24,006 nucleotides of DNA from positions 1-24,006 of the forward strand of contig DASRPD010000103.1 of NCBI GenBank assembly GCA_035646535.1. The letters are read 5' to 3'. The position numbers and the translations under genes were made by a program. The notes under the pieces are model-generated. The model made no database searches. It saw only the letters and a list, made by a program, of their open reading frames with translations, and was not told the DNA's origin. This stretch comes from DASRPD01 sp035646535 (GTDB lineage Bacteria > Actinomycetota > Acidimicrobiia > IMCC26256 > JANYLB01). Shown piece after piece: positions 6,908 to 13,211 of this stretch; position 1 is the first letter of the stretch; each line of letters opens with the position of its first letter.

Positions 6908-8546
6908 TGACGAAGCGACCGTTGGCGCGCGCCGCCGCGGCGAGCGGTCAGGTGCGCCGAGCCCGGCCGCGATCCCGAGCGCCGTGGAGATCTTTGACAC
7001 GACGTTGCGTGACGGCGCGCAGTTGGAAGGGATCTCGCTCACCGTCGACGACAAGCTGCGGATCGCCGAGCAGCTCGATTGGCTCGGTGTCGGCTTCATC
7101 GAGGCGGGTTGGCCCGGTTCGAACCCCAAGGACGACGAGTTCTTCCGGCGGGCGCCTTCGGAGCTCTTGCTGACGACGAGCAGGCTCGTCGCGTTCGGCT
7201 CGACGCGTCGGCCGAAGGGCAAGGTCGATTCCGATGACACGCTCCGTCACCTGGTCGACGTGGGTGTGGACACGGTGTGCATCGTCGGGAAGTGCTGGGA
7301 CTACCACGTCCGTGAAGCACTGCAGACGACGCTGGACGAAGGCGTCGCGATGGTGGCCGAGTCGATCGAGTACCTGAAGGACCATGACCTCGCGGTGCTC
7401 TTCGATGCCGAACACTTCTTCGACGGCTACCGCGCCAACGCCGAGTTCAGCCTGCGGGTGCTCGAAGCCGCAGCGCTCGCCGGCGCCGACCGGCTCGTCC
7501 TGTGTGACACCAACGGTGGGTCGTTGCCCCACCAGGTCGAACTCGCGGTGCGGGCGGTCACCGACTACGTCGACACGCCCGTCGGTGTGCACACTCACGA
7601 CGATGCGGGCTGCGGCGTCGCCAACGCGCTCGCCGCTGTGACCGCGGGTGCGACGCAGGTACAAGGGACGATCAACGGGTACGGCGAACGGACGGGGAAC
7701 TGCAACCTGACCACGATCATCCCCGCCCTCACGCTGAAGATGGGGATCGAGACGATCCCGGCGGACCGCATGGAGCGCTTGACCCCGGTTGCCCATCACG
7801 TCGCCGAGGTCGTGAACATGGCCCTCGACCCCCAGGCGCCTTACGTCGGTTCGTCGGCCTTCGCGCACAAGGCGGGCCTGCACGTGAGCGCGATCGCCAA
7901 GCGACCGGACGCCTACGAACACGTTCCGCCCGATTCAGTGGGCAATGGCACGCGTTTTGTGATGTCGGAGCTCTCGGGCCGTTCGACGGTTGCGCTCAAG
8001 GCGAAGGAGCTGGGTCTCGACATCGAGGGCCCGGCTCTCAGCGCCGTCGTCGACCAGCTCAAACAGCTGGAACACGTCGGCTACCACTTCGAGGTCGCGG
8101 ACGCGTCACTCGAGCTGTTGATGCGTCGAGCCACTGGATGGGAACAGCCATGGTTCCAAGTCGAGAGCTTCCGGGTCATCGCGGACGAGCTCGATCCCGA
8201 GGTGGTCGGGGGCATCACCACCGAGGCGACGATCAAGGTGCACGTCGACGGCGAACGAGTGGTTGCCGTCGCGGAGGGCAACGGCCCCGTGAACGCGCTG
8301 GACCAGGCGTTGCGCCGGGCGCTGAACGGGCGGTACCCGGCACTCAACCGGGTACACCTCACGGACTACAAGGTCCGGGTCATCGACACCGCGAAAGGCA
8401 CCGCCGCGGTGACCCGCGTGCTCGTTGACAGCACTGACGGTGAGCGGACGTGGACCACCATCGGTGTGAGCGAGAACGTGATCGAGGCGTCGTGGCAGGC
8501 GCTGCTCGAGTCGCTGGTGTACGGCCTGCTCCACTCGGGTTTGTAG
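6900..8546 (+). CDS. cimA: (R)-citramalate synthase
   Basis: Condenses pyruvate and acetyl-CoA to citramalate, the first step of the threonine-independent route to isoleucine. The 548-residue product is of the long CimA type: a TIM-barrel catalytic domain with DTTLRDG (33-39), GWPGSNPKD, metal-binding HTHDD (231-235) and NGYGERTGN (259-267), then a LeuA-like regulatory C-terminal domain (from about 400) that normally binds the end product. The wording EGISLTVDDKLRI and WPGSNPKD is more like CimA than isopropylmalate synthase, so LeuA is the less likely alternative. The start overlaps the ilvE end by 8 bp. The stop codon TAG is the first half of the TAGGAT element of the next gene. Confidence 0.9.
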   Translation: MPDDEATVGARRRGERSGAPSPAAIPSAVEIFDTTLRDGAQLEGISLTVDDKLRIAEQLDWLGVGFIEAGWPGSNPKDDEFFRRAPSELLLTTSRLVAFGSTRRPKGKVDSDDTLRHLVDVGVDTVCIVGKCWDYHVREALQTTLDEGVAMVAESIEYLKDHDLAVLFDAEHFFDGYRANAEFSLRVLEAAALAGADRLVLCDTNGGSLPHQVELAVRAVTDYVDTPVGVHTHDDAGCGVANALAAVTAGATQVQGTINGYGERTGNCNLTTIIPALTLKMGIETIPADRMERLTPVAHHVAEVVNMALDPQAPYVGSSAFAHKAGLHVSAIAKRPDAYEHVPPDSVGNGTRFVMSELSGRSTVALKAKELGLDIEGPALSAVVDQLKQLEHVGYHFEVADASLELLMRRATGWEQPWFQVESFRVIADELDPEVVGGITTEATIKVHVDGERVVAVAEGNGPVNALDQALRRALNGRYPALNRVHLTDYKVRVIDTAKGTAAVTRVLVDSTDGERTWTTIGVSENVIEASWQALLESLVYGLLHSGL

Positions 8547-8549
8547 GAT
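8544..8549 (+). promoter_or_regulatory. Candidate -10 element (TAGGAT) overlapping the cimA stop
   Basis: TAGGAT starts with the cimA stop codon and lies 7 nt before GTG 8557, the geometry of a leaderless promoter. An identical arrangement occurs at 17963-17968. No clear -35. Role inferred. Confidence 0.4.
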
Positions 8550-8556
8550 CGGCGCC

Positions 8557-9105
8557 GTGTCGACCGACCCGTTCGTACCCGAGACCCTGGACACCGAGCC
8601 CCGCCAGCTGCCGAACCTGCCGCCTGGCGTCCACCTGCCGCCCGCGAGCCCGTGGCGGGCCACCCGCCCTGGCGACCTCGCGGGTGGACAGCCCCACGGT
8701 GTCCTCCTCGGCTCGCCCGGACCCGACGTGGGCTACGCCCGTCTGCTCGTCGAGCGCCGGCGCGATCGAATGGCGCTCGCGCCGGGTGAGCACCGTCACG
8801 ATGCCGAGGCGGTCGTCGCCGAGCTGGCGATGCGCCGGGCCGCGTCCTTCGGTCGCGCACCGGTGCTGGCCGATGTGGACATCGCCCTCGAGCTGCTCGG
8901 CTACTCGGGTGACGCGCCTGGGTGGCGGTCCCGTCTCGTCGACGAGGCCGCGCACGACTACGCGCGCCGCCGACGCGTGGTCGATGCGGTGCCGATCGAG
9001 GTCCTGCGTCTTCCTCATGAACGGCTCGGCGCCGAGTTCGCCGGGGTCCACGTCGCGCTCGACGAGTTGGCGGACGAGCTCGCACGCCCCGCCGATCGCG
9101 CCTGA
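8557..9105 (+). CDS. Protein of unknown function upstream of gltX
   Basis: A 182-residue soluble-looking protein that I do not recognise. It has a proline-rich N-terminus (LPNLPPGVHLPPASPW), then GVLLGSPGPDVGYARLL. The second half is helical and charged, with WRSRLVDEAAHDYARRRRVVDAVP and a C-terminal ELADELARP. No signal peptide, membrane segment or known catalytic motif is visible. GTG 8557 is chosen because the TAGGAT promoter element ends 7 nt before it and the frame upstream runs into the cimA end. It ends 9 bp before the annotated gltX start on the same strand, so the two may be cotranscribed. Base composition matches its neighbours, which suggests a resident gene. Confidence 0.75.
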   Translation: MSTDPFVPETLDTEPRQLPNLPPGVHLPPASPWRATRPGDLAGGQPHGVLLGSPGPDVGYARLLVERRRDRMALAPGEHRHDAEAVVAELAMRRAASFGRAPVLADVDIALELLGYSGDAPGWRSRLVDEAAHDYARRRRVVDAVPIEVLRLPHERLGAEFAGVHVALDELADELARPADRA

Positions 9106-9114
9106 CTCGCCGAC

Positions 9115-10602
9115 GTGCCTGCCGCTGTCAATCTGCCCGACGTCGTCAATCTGCCTGACGTCGTCGGCGCGCCGGGAGCCGTGCGGGTCCGCTTCTCACC
9201 CTCGCCGACCGGAACGCTGCACGTCGGTGGTGTCCGCACCGCGCTCTTCAACTACTTGTTCGCCCGACACGCCGGCGGCGAGTTCCTCCTGAGGATCGAA
9301 GACACCGACGTCGCCCGTTCGCGTGACGAGTGGGTCACCGGCATCGAGCGGACGCTGCGCTGGCTCGGCCTCGAGTGGGACGGTGAGCCTGTTCGCCAGA
9401 GCACCCGATTCGACCGCTACCTCGAGGGGGCGTCTCGACTCGTCGCCTCGGGCCGGGCATACGAGTGCTTCGAGACGCCCGAGGAGCTCGAGGCGATCAG
9501 CGCCGAACGTCAGGCCGCGGGGCTTCCGCCCGGCTACGACGGTCGGGCGCGCGACCTGTCCGATGCCGAGCGAGCCGCGCGGGCTGCGGAAGGTCGGCCG
9601 GCGTCGATCCGATTCCGAACGCCCGACGCTGGCCAGGCCGTCTTCCATGACCTCGTCCGGGGCGAGGTGCGTGTCGAGTGGGCGACGATCTCGGACTTCG
9701 TCATCGTGCGCAGCGACGGCTCGCCCGTGTTCTACCTCGCGAACGCCGTCGACGACCTCGAGATGGGCATCACCCACGTGATCCGGGGTGAGGATCTCCT
9801 CGATTCGACCCACCGAGCCCTCGCGCTCCGAGCGGCTCTCGGCTCCGATACTCGGCCGGAGTACGCGCACCTCCCGCTCATCCTCGGTGACGGCGGAGCG
9901 AAGCTCTCCAAGCGTCACGGCGCGGTTGCGGTCGAGGACTTCGAACGTGACGGCTATTTGTCGGAAGCCCTGGCCAACTACCTCGCGCTGTTGGGCTGGG
10001 CGCCGGAGGACGGCCGCGAGGTGTTGACGCTGGCCGAGATCGTGTCCGAGTTCGATCTCGGCCGCGTCACGCACTCGGCGGCGCGCTTCGACTACGCCAA
10101 GCTCGACTGGATGAACGGTGAGTGGATCCGGCGCCTCTCGCTCGACGAGCTCGTTTCCCGGGTCGAACCCTTCATCACCGCTCGCTTCGGCCCGGTTGAC
10201 GGGGCCACGCTGCGGGAGGCCACGCGGATGGGTCAGGAGCGCGCGGTCACGCTCGCGTCGCTGGCCGACCAGATGGACTTCCTGTTCGTTGCGCCGGATC
10301 GGTTCGCCATCGAGCCCGAGGCGTGGGCGCGCGTGGAGGGACTCGATCGAGTCGACGAGGTGTTCGACGCGGCGATGGGCCATCTCGAGTTGTGCGCATG
10401 GGAGTTCGACGCGATCGGCGGCTTGCGCGATCCGATCAAGGATCTCGGCCTGAGCGGCAAGGCCCGCAAGGCTGCGATGGGGGCGCTCTACGCCGCGGTC
10501 GAGGGTCGCAGCGCCGGGCTTCCGCTGTTCGATTCACTCGTCCTGCTCGGCCGCGCAACGTCACTCGAGCGGATGCGCGCGGCCCGTCAGCGGCTAGGCT
10601 GA
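9115..10602 (+). CDS. gltX: Glutamyl-tRNA synthetase
   Basis: Charges tRNA-Glu with glutamate. In most actinobacteria it also mischarges tRNA-Gln, which GatCAB then amidates. The 495-residue class I enzyme shows the HIGH-type signature SPSPTGTLHVGG (HVGG at 36-39), RIEDTDVARS, HVIRGEDLL, and the KMSKS-type signature KLSKR (263-267). It ends LFDSLVLLGRATSLERMRAARQ, as in actinobacterial GluRS. The start is uncertain. GTG 9115 adds about 22 residues before the conserved VRVRFSPSPTG, including a duplicated VNLPDV; GTG 9181 would begin exactly at the core, but its GGGAG is only 2-3 nt away. The gene is followed directly by the genes for its two tRNA substrates. Confidence 0.94.
   Translation: MPAAVNLPDVVNLPDVVGAPGAVRVRFSPSPTGTLHVGGVRTALFNYLFARHAGGEFLLRIEDTDVARSRDEWVTGIERTLRWLGLEWDGEPVRQSTRFDRYLEGASRLVASGRAYECFETPEELEAISAERQAAGLPPGYDGRARDLSDAERAARAAEGRPASIRFRTPDAGQAVFHDLVRGEVRVEWATISDFVIVRSDGSPVFYLANAVDDLEMGITHVIRGEDLLDSTHRALALRAALGSDTRPEYAHLPLILGDGGAKLSKRHGAVAVEDFERDGYLSEALANYLALLGWAPEDGREVLTLAEIVSEFDLGRVTHSAARFDYAKLDWMNGEWIRRLSLDELVSRVEPFITARFGPVDGATLREATRMGQERAVTLASLADQMDFLFVAPDRFAIEPEAWARVEGLDRVDEVFDAAMGHLELCAWEFDAIGGLRDPIKDLGLSGKARKAAMGALYAAVEGRSAGLPLFDSLVLLGRATSLERMRAARQRLG
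9127..9162 (+). repeat. 18-bp tandem duplication at the 5' end of gltX
   Basis: GTCAATCTGCCCGACGTC (9127-9144) is followed by the same 18 bases with one C-to-T change (9145-9162). In frame it encodes VNLPDV twice, inside the N-terminal extension that precedes the conserved GluRS core. Confidence 0.9.
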
Positions 10603-10611
10603 CGGCCCCAT

Positions 10612-10683
10612 TCGGGGGTGGTGTAATCGGCAACACAACAGGTTCTGATCCTGTCGTTGGGGGTTCGAGTCCTCCCCCCCGAG
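10612..10683 (+). tRNA. tRNA-Gln (anticodon CTG)
   Basis: Seventy-two nt cloverleaf. The acceptor stem is TCGGGGG/CCCCCGA, the D arm is GTGT-AATCGGCA-ACAC, and the anticodon arm is ACAGG-TTCTGAT-CCTGT with CTG. The variable loop has 4 nt and the T arm is GGGGG-TTCGAGT-CCTCC. The 3' CCA is not encoded. It lies 9 bp after gltX, in line with an indirect route to Gln-tRNA. Confidence 0.93.
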
Positions 10684-10684
10684 C

Positions 10685-10716
10685 AACTCCCCGGGCGCAA
10701 GCCTGGCGGGAGAGTT
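10685..10716 (+). other. Spacer hairpin between the two tRNAs
   Basis: AACTC (10685-10689) pairs with GAGTT (10712-10716). Further GC-rich imperfect pairing closes on a GCAA loop near 10697-10700. It may be a processing signal for a joint tRNA-Gln/tRNA-Glu transcript. Structure found by eye, function inferred. Confidence 0.35.
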
Positions 10717-10719
10717 CCT

Positions 10720-10792
10720 GGCCCCGTCGTCTAGTGGCCCAGGACGCCGCCCTCTCAAGGCGGTAACGGCGGTTCGAATCCGCTCGGGGCTA
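10720..10792 (+). tRNA. tRNA-Glu (anticodon CTC)
   Basis: Seventy-three nt cloverleaf. The acceptor stem is GGCCCCG/CGGGGCT, the D arm starts GTCTAGTGG, and the anticodon arm is CCGCC-CTCTCAA-GGCGG with CTC. The variable loop is TAAC and the T arm is GGCGG-TTCGAAT-CCGCT. The discriminator is A and CCA is encoded at 10793-10795. It follows gltX and tRNA-Gln in the order common in actinobacteria. Confidence 0.94.
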
Positions 10793-10801
10793 CCACTGCG
10801 A

Positions 10802-10829
10802 ACGAGCCCGGGTCATGACCCGGGCTCGT
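10802..10829. terminator. Perfect 28-bp palindrome, probable two-way terminator
   Basis: Each half is ACGAGCCCGGGTCA and its exact complement. It lies between tRNA-Glu (ending 10795) and the end of the minus-strand gene at 10868, so it can end transcription from both sides. There is no T-tract, as is common for actinobacterial terminators. A protein-binding site is the alternative. Confidence 0.65.
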
Positions 10830-10867
10830 CGTGCGCTCAGGACTCGGGTGGAGGTGATCGGTCGTGC

Positions 10868-11194
10868 TCAGCCCCTCGCCACCGTCGGGCGACCGTGTTC
10901 GACGCGGAGGGTGCAGGGAAGGCCGACGAGGGTGATCGGATCGTCGGAACCCAGCGCGGCGCGGGCGCTCGACGGCCGCGCGTTCAGCACGATGACCTCG
11001 CCTTTGTGCTCGCCGGCGGTGATCGTGATGTCGAACGTGAGTGCGCCGTCGTCGCGCGATTCAACCCACAAGATGAACGCGTCGTAGACGCCATCGCGCA
11101 CGTGCGCACGCGGATCGCCGTCCTGCTCCGCGTCGAAGTCGCCGTGCGTCACACGAGATGTTCGCGCGCGCGGCGCGCGTCTTGCGGTGACCAT
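10868..11194 (-). CDS. Small protein of unknown function
   Basis: About 108 residues; I do not recognise the family. After a basic N-terminus the protein reads GDFDAEQDGDPRAHVRDGVY, then alternating beta-like segments DAFILWVESRD, ALTFDITITAGEHKGEVIVL, and ITLVGLPCTLRVEHGRP. This suggests a small compact beta-sheet protein with no signal peptide or membrane segment. The start is uncertain: ATG 11194 is the first choice, GTG 11152 a shorter one, and neither has a Shine-Dalgarno. The frame stays open up to 11395, but that extension has a different base composition and overlaps the HU leader, so I left it out. The gene is divergent from HU; in related genomes this slot holds, as I recall, an IclR regulator and leuCD. 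Confidence 0.6.
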   Translation of the reverse strand: MVTARRAPRARTSRVTHGDFDAEQDGDPRAHVRDGVYDAFILWVESRDDGALTFDITITAGEHKGEVIVLNARPSSARAALGSDDPITLVGLPCTLRVEHGRPTVARG

Positions 11195-11383
11195 CCGCGT
11201 TGTGTCGGATGAAATGTGCTCAACTCGCGTGTGATGAATACCGATAGGTGCGTATCTGGTTGTTTCGCGTCGCACTGTTGCGCGGTCGAAATGCTTGACC
11301 TGCACGCAGGAATAGGTTTCGATGCTGCATGACAGCGCAAGTGGAATGACCGGATCGCTAGACACAGGCGGAGGTTCGTGAGC
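11195..11383. promoter_or_regulatory. Divergent intergenic region, HU promoter region
   Basis: 189 bp between the unknown minus-strand gene and HU, noticeably richer in A+T than the flanking genes. TTGACC (11295-11300) is a possible -35 facing HU. It overlaps a small dyad CCTGC-AC-GCAGG at 11299-11310. I could not pick a convincing -10 at the right distance. GGAGG at 11370-11374 is the HU ribosome-binding site. Confidence 0.4.
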
Positions 11384-11659
11384 GTGAACAAACAAGAGCT
11401 CGTCGATCAGATCGCTGATGGGGCGGGCATCAGCAAGAAGGATGCCGAGACCGCGTTGAGCTGCATGCTCGAGACTGTGAAGGGTGCAGTCGCACGCGGT
11501 GACAAGGTGACGATTCCCGGTTTCGGCGCTTGGTCACGTACCGAGCGCAAGGCCCGTATGGGGCGCAACCCGCGCACCGGCGAGCCGGTTCAGATCGCGG
11601 CTTCGAAGGGCGTGAAGTTCACCGTAGGTGCGAACTTCAAGTCCGCAGTCAAGTCGTGA
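11384..11659 (+). CDS. hup: HU-family nucleoid protein (core domain only)
   Basis: HU binds and bends DNA as a dimer and compacts the nucleoid. The 91-residue product is a complete core: MNKQELVDQIADGAGISKKD helix-turn-helix dimer region, VTIPGFGAW hinge, and the DNA-binding arm signature GRNPRTGEPVQI (60-71). I chose GTG 11384 over GTG 11378 because GGAGG (11370-11374) is then 9 nt upstream and the protein begins MNK as in most HU proteins. Many actinobacterial HU proteins (HupB, HupS) continue into a long Lys-rich tail. Here the protein stops after the core, and a separate gene for a very similar tail begins 68 bp later. Confidence 0.95.
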   Translation: MNKQELVDQIADGAGISKKDAETALSCMLETVKGAVARGDKVTIPGFGAWSRTERKARMGRNPRTGEPVQIAASKGVKFTVGANFKSAVKS

Positions 11660-11727
11660 AGTAAGGCGCTCCTCGACATTCGGGTTGCGTCGAACAGCTT
11701 GAACAATCCACACGAAAGGTGGTGACC

Positions 11728-12042
11728 GTGCCTCCCGCAAAGCGAAGGACGGCCAAGAAATCGGCCAAGAAGGCTCGCAAGCCGGCGAAGCGTCGTACGG
11801 CCAAGAAGGCGGTTCGCAAGCCCGCGAAGCGTCGTACGGCCAAGAAGACGGCCAAGAAGGCTCGCAAGCCGGCGAAGCGTCGTACTGCGAAGAAGACGGC
11901 ACGGAAGCCCGCGAAGCGTCGTACGGCCAAGAAGACGGCCAAGAAGGCTCGCAAGCCGGCGAAGCGTCGTCCTGCGAAGAAGAAGGCAGCCAAGAAGGCT
12001 CGCAAGCCGGCGAAGCGTCGTCCTGCGAAGAAGCGTCGCTAG
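11728..12042 (+). CDS. Lys/Arg-rich histone H1-like repeat protein
   Basis: A 104-residue protein made almost only of Lys, Arg, Ala, Pro and Thr, with no acidic or aromatic residues. It should be disordered and bind DNA or RNA by charge. It is built from alternating units such as KPAKRRTAKKTAKKAR (16 aa) and KPAKRRTAKKTAR (13 aa), seven AKRR-containing copies in all, with Pro replacing Thr after AKRR in the last two. It looks like the C-terminal tail of mycobacterial or Streptomyces HU and like bacterial H1 homologues, but has no HU domain. I chose GTG 11728 because GAAAGG (11714-11719) is 8 nt upstream; GTG 11719 and 11722 are in frame. It follows HU by 68 bp and precedes a strong hairpin, so the two are probably cotranscribed partners. 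Confidence 0.82.
   Translation: MPPAKRRTAKKSAKKARKPAKRRTAKKAVRKPAKRRTAKKTAKKARKPAKRRTAKKTARKPAKRRTAKKTAKKARKPAKRRPAKKKAAKKARKPAKRRPAKKRR
11737..12036 (+). repeat. Coding tandem repeats of the basic protein
   Basis: Imperfect direct repeats of 39-51 bp, each containing CGTCGTACGGCCAAGAAG or a close variant plus GGCTCGCAAGCCGGCGAAG. Copies are nearly identical at DNA level, including wobble positions, which suggests recent expansion or gene conversion. Boundaries are approximate. Confidence 0.75.
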
Positions 12043-12078
12043 CTCCACCAGGTACAAACAGCGACACGTGCGACAGCG

Positions 12079-12106
12079 ATCGGGAGGGGCGCATGCCCCT
12101 CCCGAT
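12079..12106 (+). terminator. Strong hairpin after the HU/basic-protein pair
   Basis: ATCGGGAGGGGC (12079-12090) pairs perfectly with GCCCCTCCCGAT (12095-12106) around GCAT. No T-tract follows. It lies 37 bp after the basic-protein stop and before the insertion sequence, so it most likely ends the HU transcript. Confidence 0.7.
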
Positions 12107-12154
12107 TCGCGTCCGGGTTCGACGGTCCTGTCGGTCCCTGCTCGTTCCGCAGAC

Positions 12155-12173
12155 CTAGATGAGTAGTTCCAAG
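12155..12173 (+). repeat. Left terminal inverted repeat of the IS982-family element
   Basis: CTAGATGAGTAGTTCCAAG, matching the complement of the right end except at two adjacent bases. The outermost CTAG is palindromic and could belong to the target rather than the element. Confidence 0.8.
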
Positions 12174-12185
12174 CCCTCGGTCGGG

Positions 12186-13100
12186 TCAGTGGTCGTAGGT
12201 GGTGAGTGATCGGAGTGGTCGGGTTCCGTTGTGTTCGTTGTGCCAGATGACGGCGGTGAGGGCGAGGAGTCGTTGTAGGACGCGGGCTGCGACTCCGGCG
12301 AGGCTGCGTGCGGCGTGTCGTTCGAGGTCGAGTTGGGCTTTGAGGGTCTGGTTGATCGACTCGATGATCTGGCGGAGCGGGCGTAGGAAGCGTTGTCCGG
12401 GTCGGGGTGGCTCGTTGGTGAACGCGGGTCGGATCAGCGTGGCGCCGTGGTCGGCGAGGTTCGCTTCGAGTTCAGCGGACCGGTAGCCCTTGTCGGCGAT
12501 GATGGTCTGGCCGTCGCGTTCGCCGAGCAGGTTGGGGTCGCTTTCGAACAGGTCGCGGGCGACGCCACGTTCGTCGTGTTCCGGGTTGGTCAACGCGTAC
12601 GCGATGGGAAGACCTGCGGGTGTCGCGACGAGATGCAAGCGCAGTCCCCAGAAGTAGCGGGAGTGGCTGGCGCAGTATCCGTAGCCGGCGGTGCCGGCAA
12701 GGTCGGATCGTTTCGCAGTTTCGCGAGAACGCCCACATTCGACGGGGGTCGAGTCGATCAGCCACACGTCGTCGTGCCATGCGGTGCAACACGTCGCGAG
12801 GGCACGCATGACGCCTTGGAGCATGCCGACCGAGCGGCGGAGACGCTTGTTGTACGCGGGCCGCTGCGGAAGATAGGGGAACAGGCCACTGAGGTGGGCG
12901 TGGGCGTAGCGCACGAAACGGGCTTCGTCGCTGTCACCCAGCAGTGATTGCAAGACCGCGAGCGTCAACAATTCCGCGTCGGCGAGACGCGGGACGATCC
13001 CGACCTTCGGGCGGTAGGGGACAAGGCCCGGTTGCGCGATCAAGATGTCGTCGATCGCCACGTACAGTTCGGTTGCGAGAGCGTCCAGATCGGTGTTCAT
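12186..13100 (-). CDS. IS982-family transposase
   Basis: DDE transposase of 304 residues, the usual family length. Visible catalytic motifs are WLIDSTPVEC (first Asp), ADKGYRSAELEA (second Asp) and RQIIESINQTLKAQLDLERH (Glu). Between them is YCASHSRYFWGLRLHLVATP, a stretch I know from transposases annotated as IS982 in Streptomyces. The N-terminus reads DLDALATELYVAIDDIL, and the C-terminus LTAVIWHNEHNGTRPLRSLT. IS5-like families share the fold but not this wording. ATG 13100 leaves about 110 bp to the right end of the element, and the TGA lies 13 bp inside the left inverted repeat. No frameshift is needed for expression. Confidence 0.93.
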   Translation of the reverse strand: MNTDLDALATELYVAIDDILIAQPGLVPYRPKVGIVPRLADAELLTLAVLQSLLGDSDEARFVRYAHAHLSGLFPYLPQRPAYNKRLRRSVGMLQGVMRALATCCTAWHDDVWLIDSTPVECGRSRETAKRSDLAGTAGYGYCASHSRYFWGLRLHLVATPAGLPIAYALTNPEHDERGVARDLFESDPNLLGERDGQTIIADKGYRSAELEANLADHGATLIRPAFTNEPPRPGQRFLRPLRQIIESINQTLKAQLDLERHAARSLAGVAARVLQRLLALTAVIWHNEHNGTRPLRSLTTYDH

Positions 13101-13192
13101 GCCACGGTCCTCCGGGATCAGGGTCTGTTCGACACGCTGATCCTGGACGCTTTCGCGCGCTACGTGGTGGACGGTCGCGCGGTCCGTGACCC

Positions 13193-13211
13193 CTTGGAAC
13201 TAACCATCTAG
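13193..13211 (-). repeat. Right terminal inverted repeat of the IS982-family element
   Basis: CTTGGAACTAACCATCTAG on the plus strand, the mate of 12155-12173. Its CTA (13208-13210) is read on the minus strand as the TAG stop of the PIG-L gene. Confidence 0.8.

Larger units (their letters stand above)
12155..13211 (-). mobile_element. IS982-family insertion sequence, complete
   Basis: About 1,057 bp with one intact transposase gene. The ends are inverted repeats: CTAGATGAGTAGTTCCAAG (12155-12173) against the complement of CTTGGAACTAACCATCTAG (13193-13211), 17 of 19 bases matching. CTAG at each end may instead be a 4-bp target duplication, making the element 12159-13207. No longer flanking direct repeat is obvious. 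The right end coincides with the stop codon of the PIG-L gene. The transposase frame is undisturbed and the repeats are good, so the element may still be active. Confidence 0.85.

Noticed and set aside
5843..7240. A 465-residue minus-strand frame
   Set aside because: It lies opposite leuB, ilvE and cimA, which are all well supported; long antisense frames are expected at this GC content.
10612..10685. Encoded CCA end for tRNA-Gln
   Set aside because: The bases after discriminator G10683 are CAA, so CCA must be added after transcription.
11195..11395. A 67-residue N-terminal extension of the unknown minus-strand gene
   Set aside because: The extension is richer in A+T, overlaps the HU ribosome-binding site and start, and has no recognisable protein character.
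11660..11727. HU and the basic protein as one gene broken by a frameshift
   Set aside because: The 68 bp between them do not encode a Lys-rich sequence in any frame, and the second gene has its own GAAAGG and GTG.
11737..12036. A CRISPR-like or non-coding repeat array
   Set aside because: The repeats are contiguous without unique spacers, vary in length by multiples of three, and form one open frame with a basic repeat protein.
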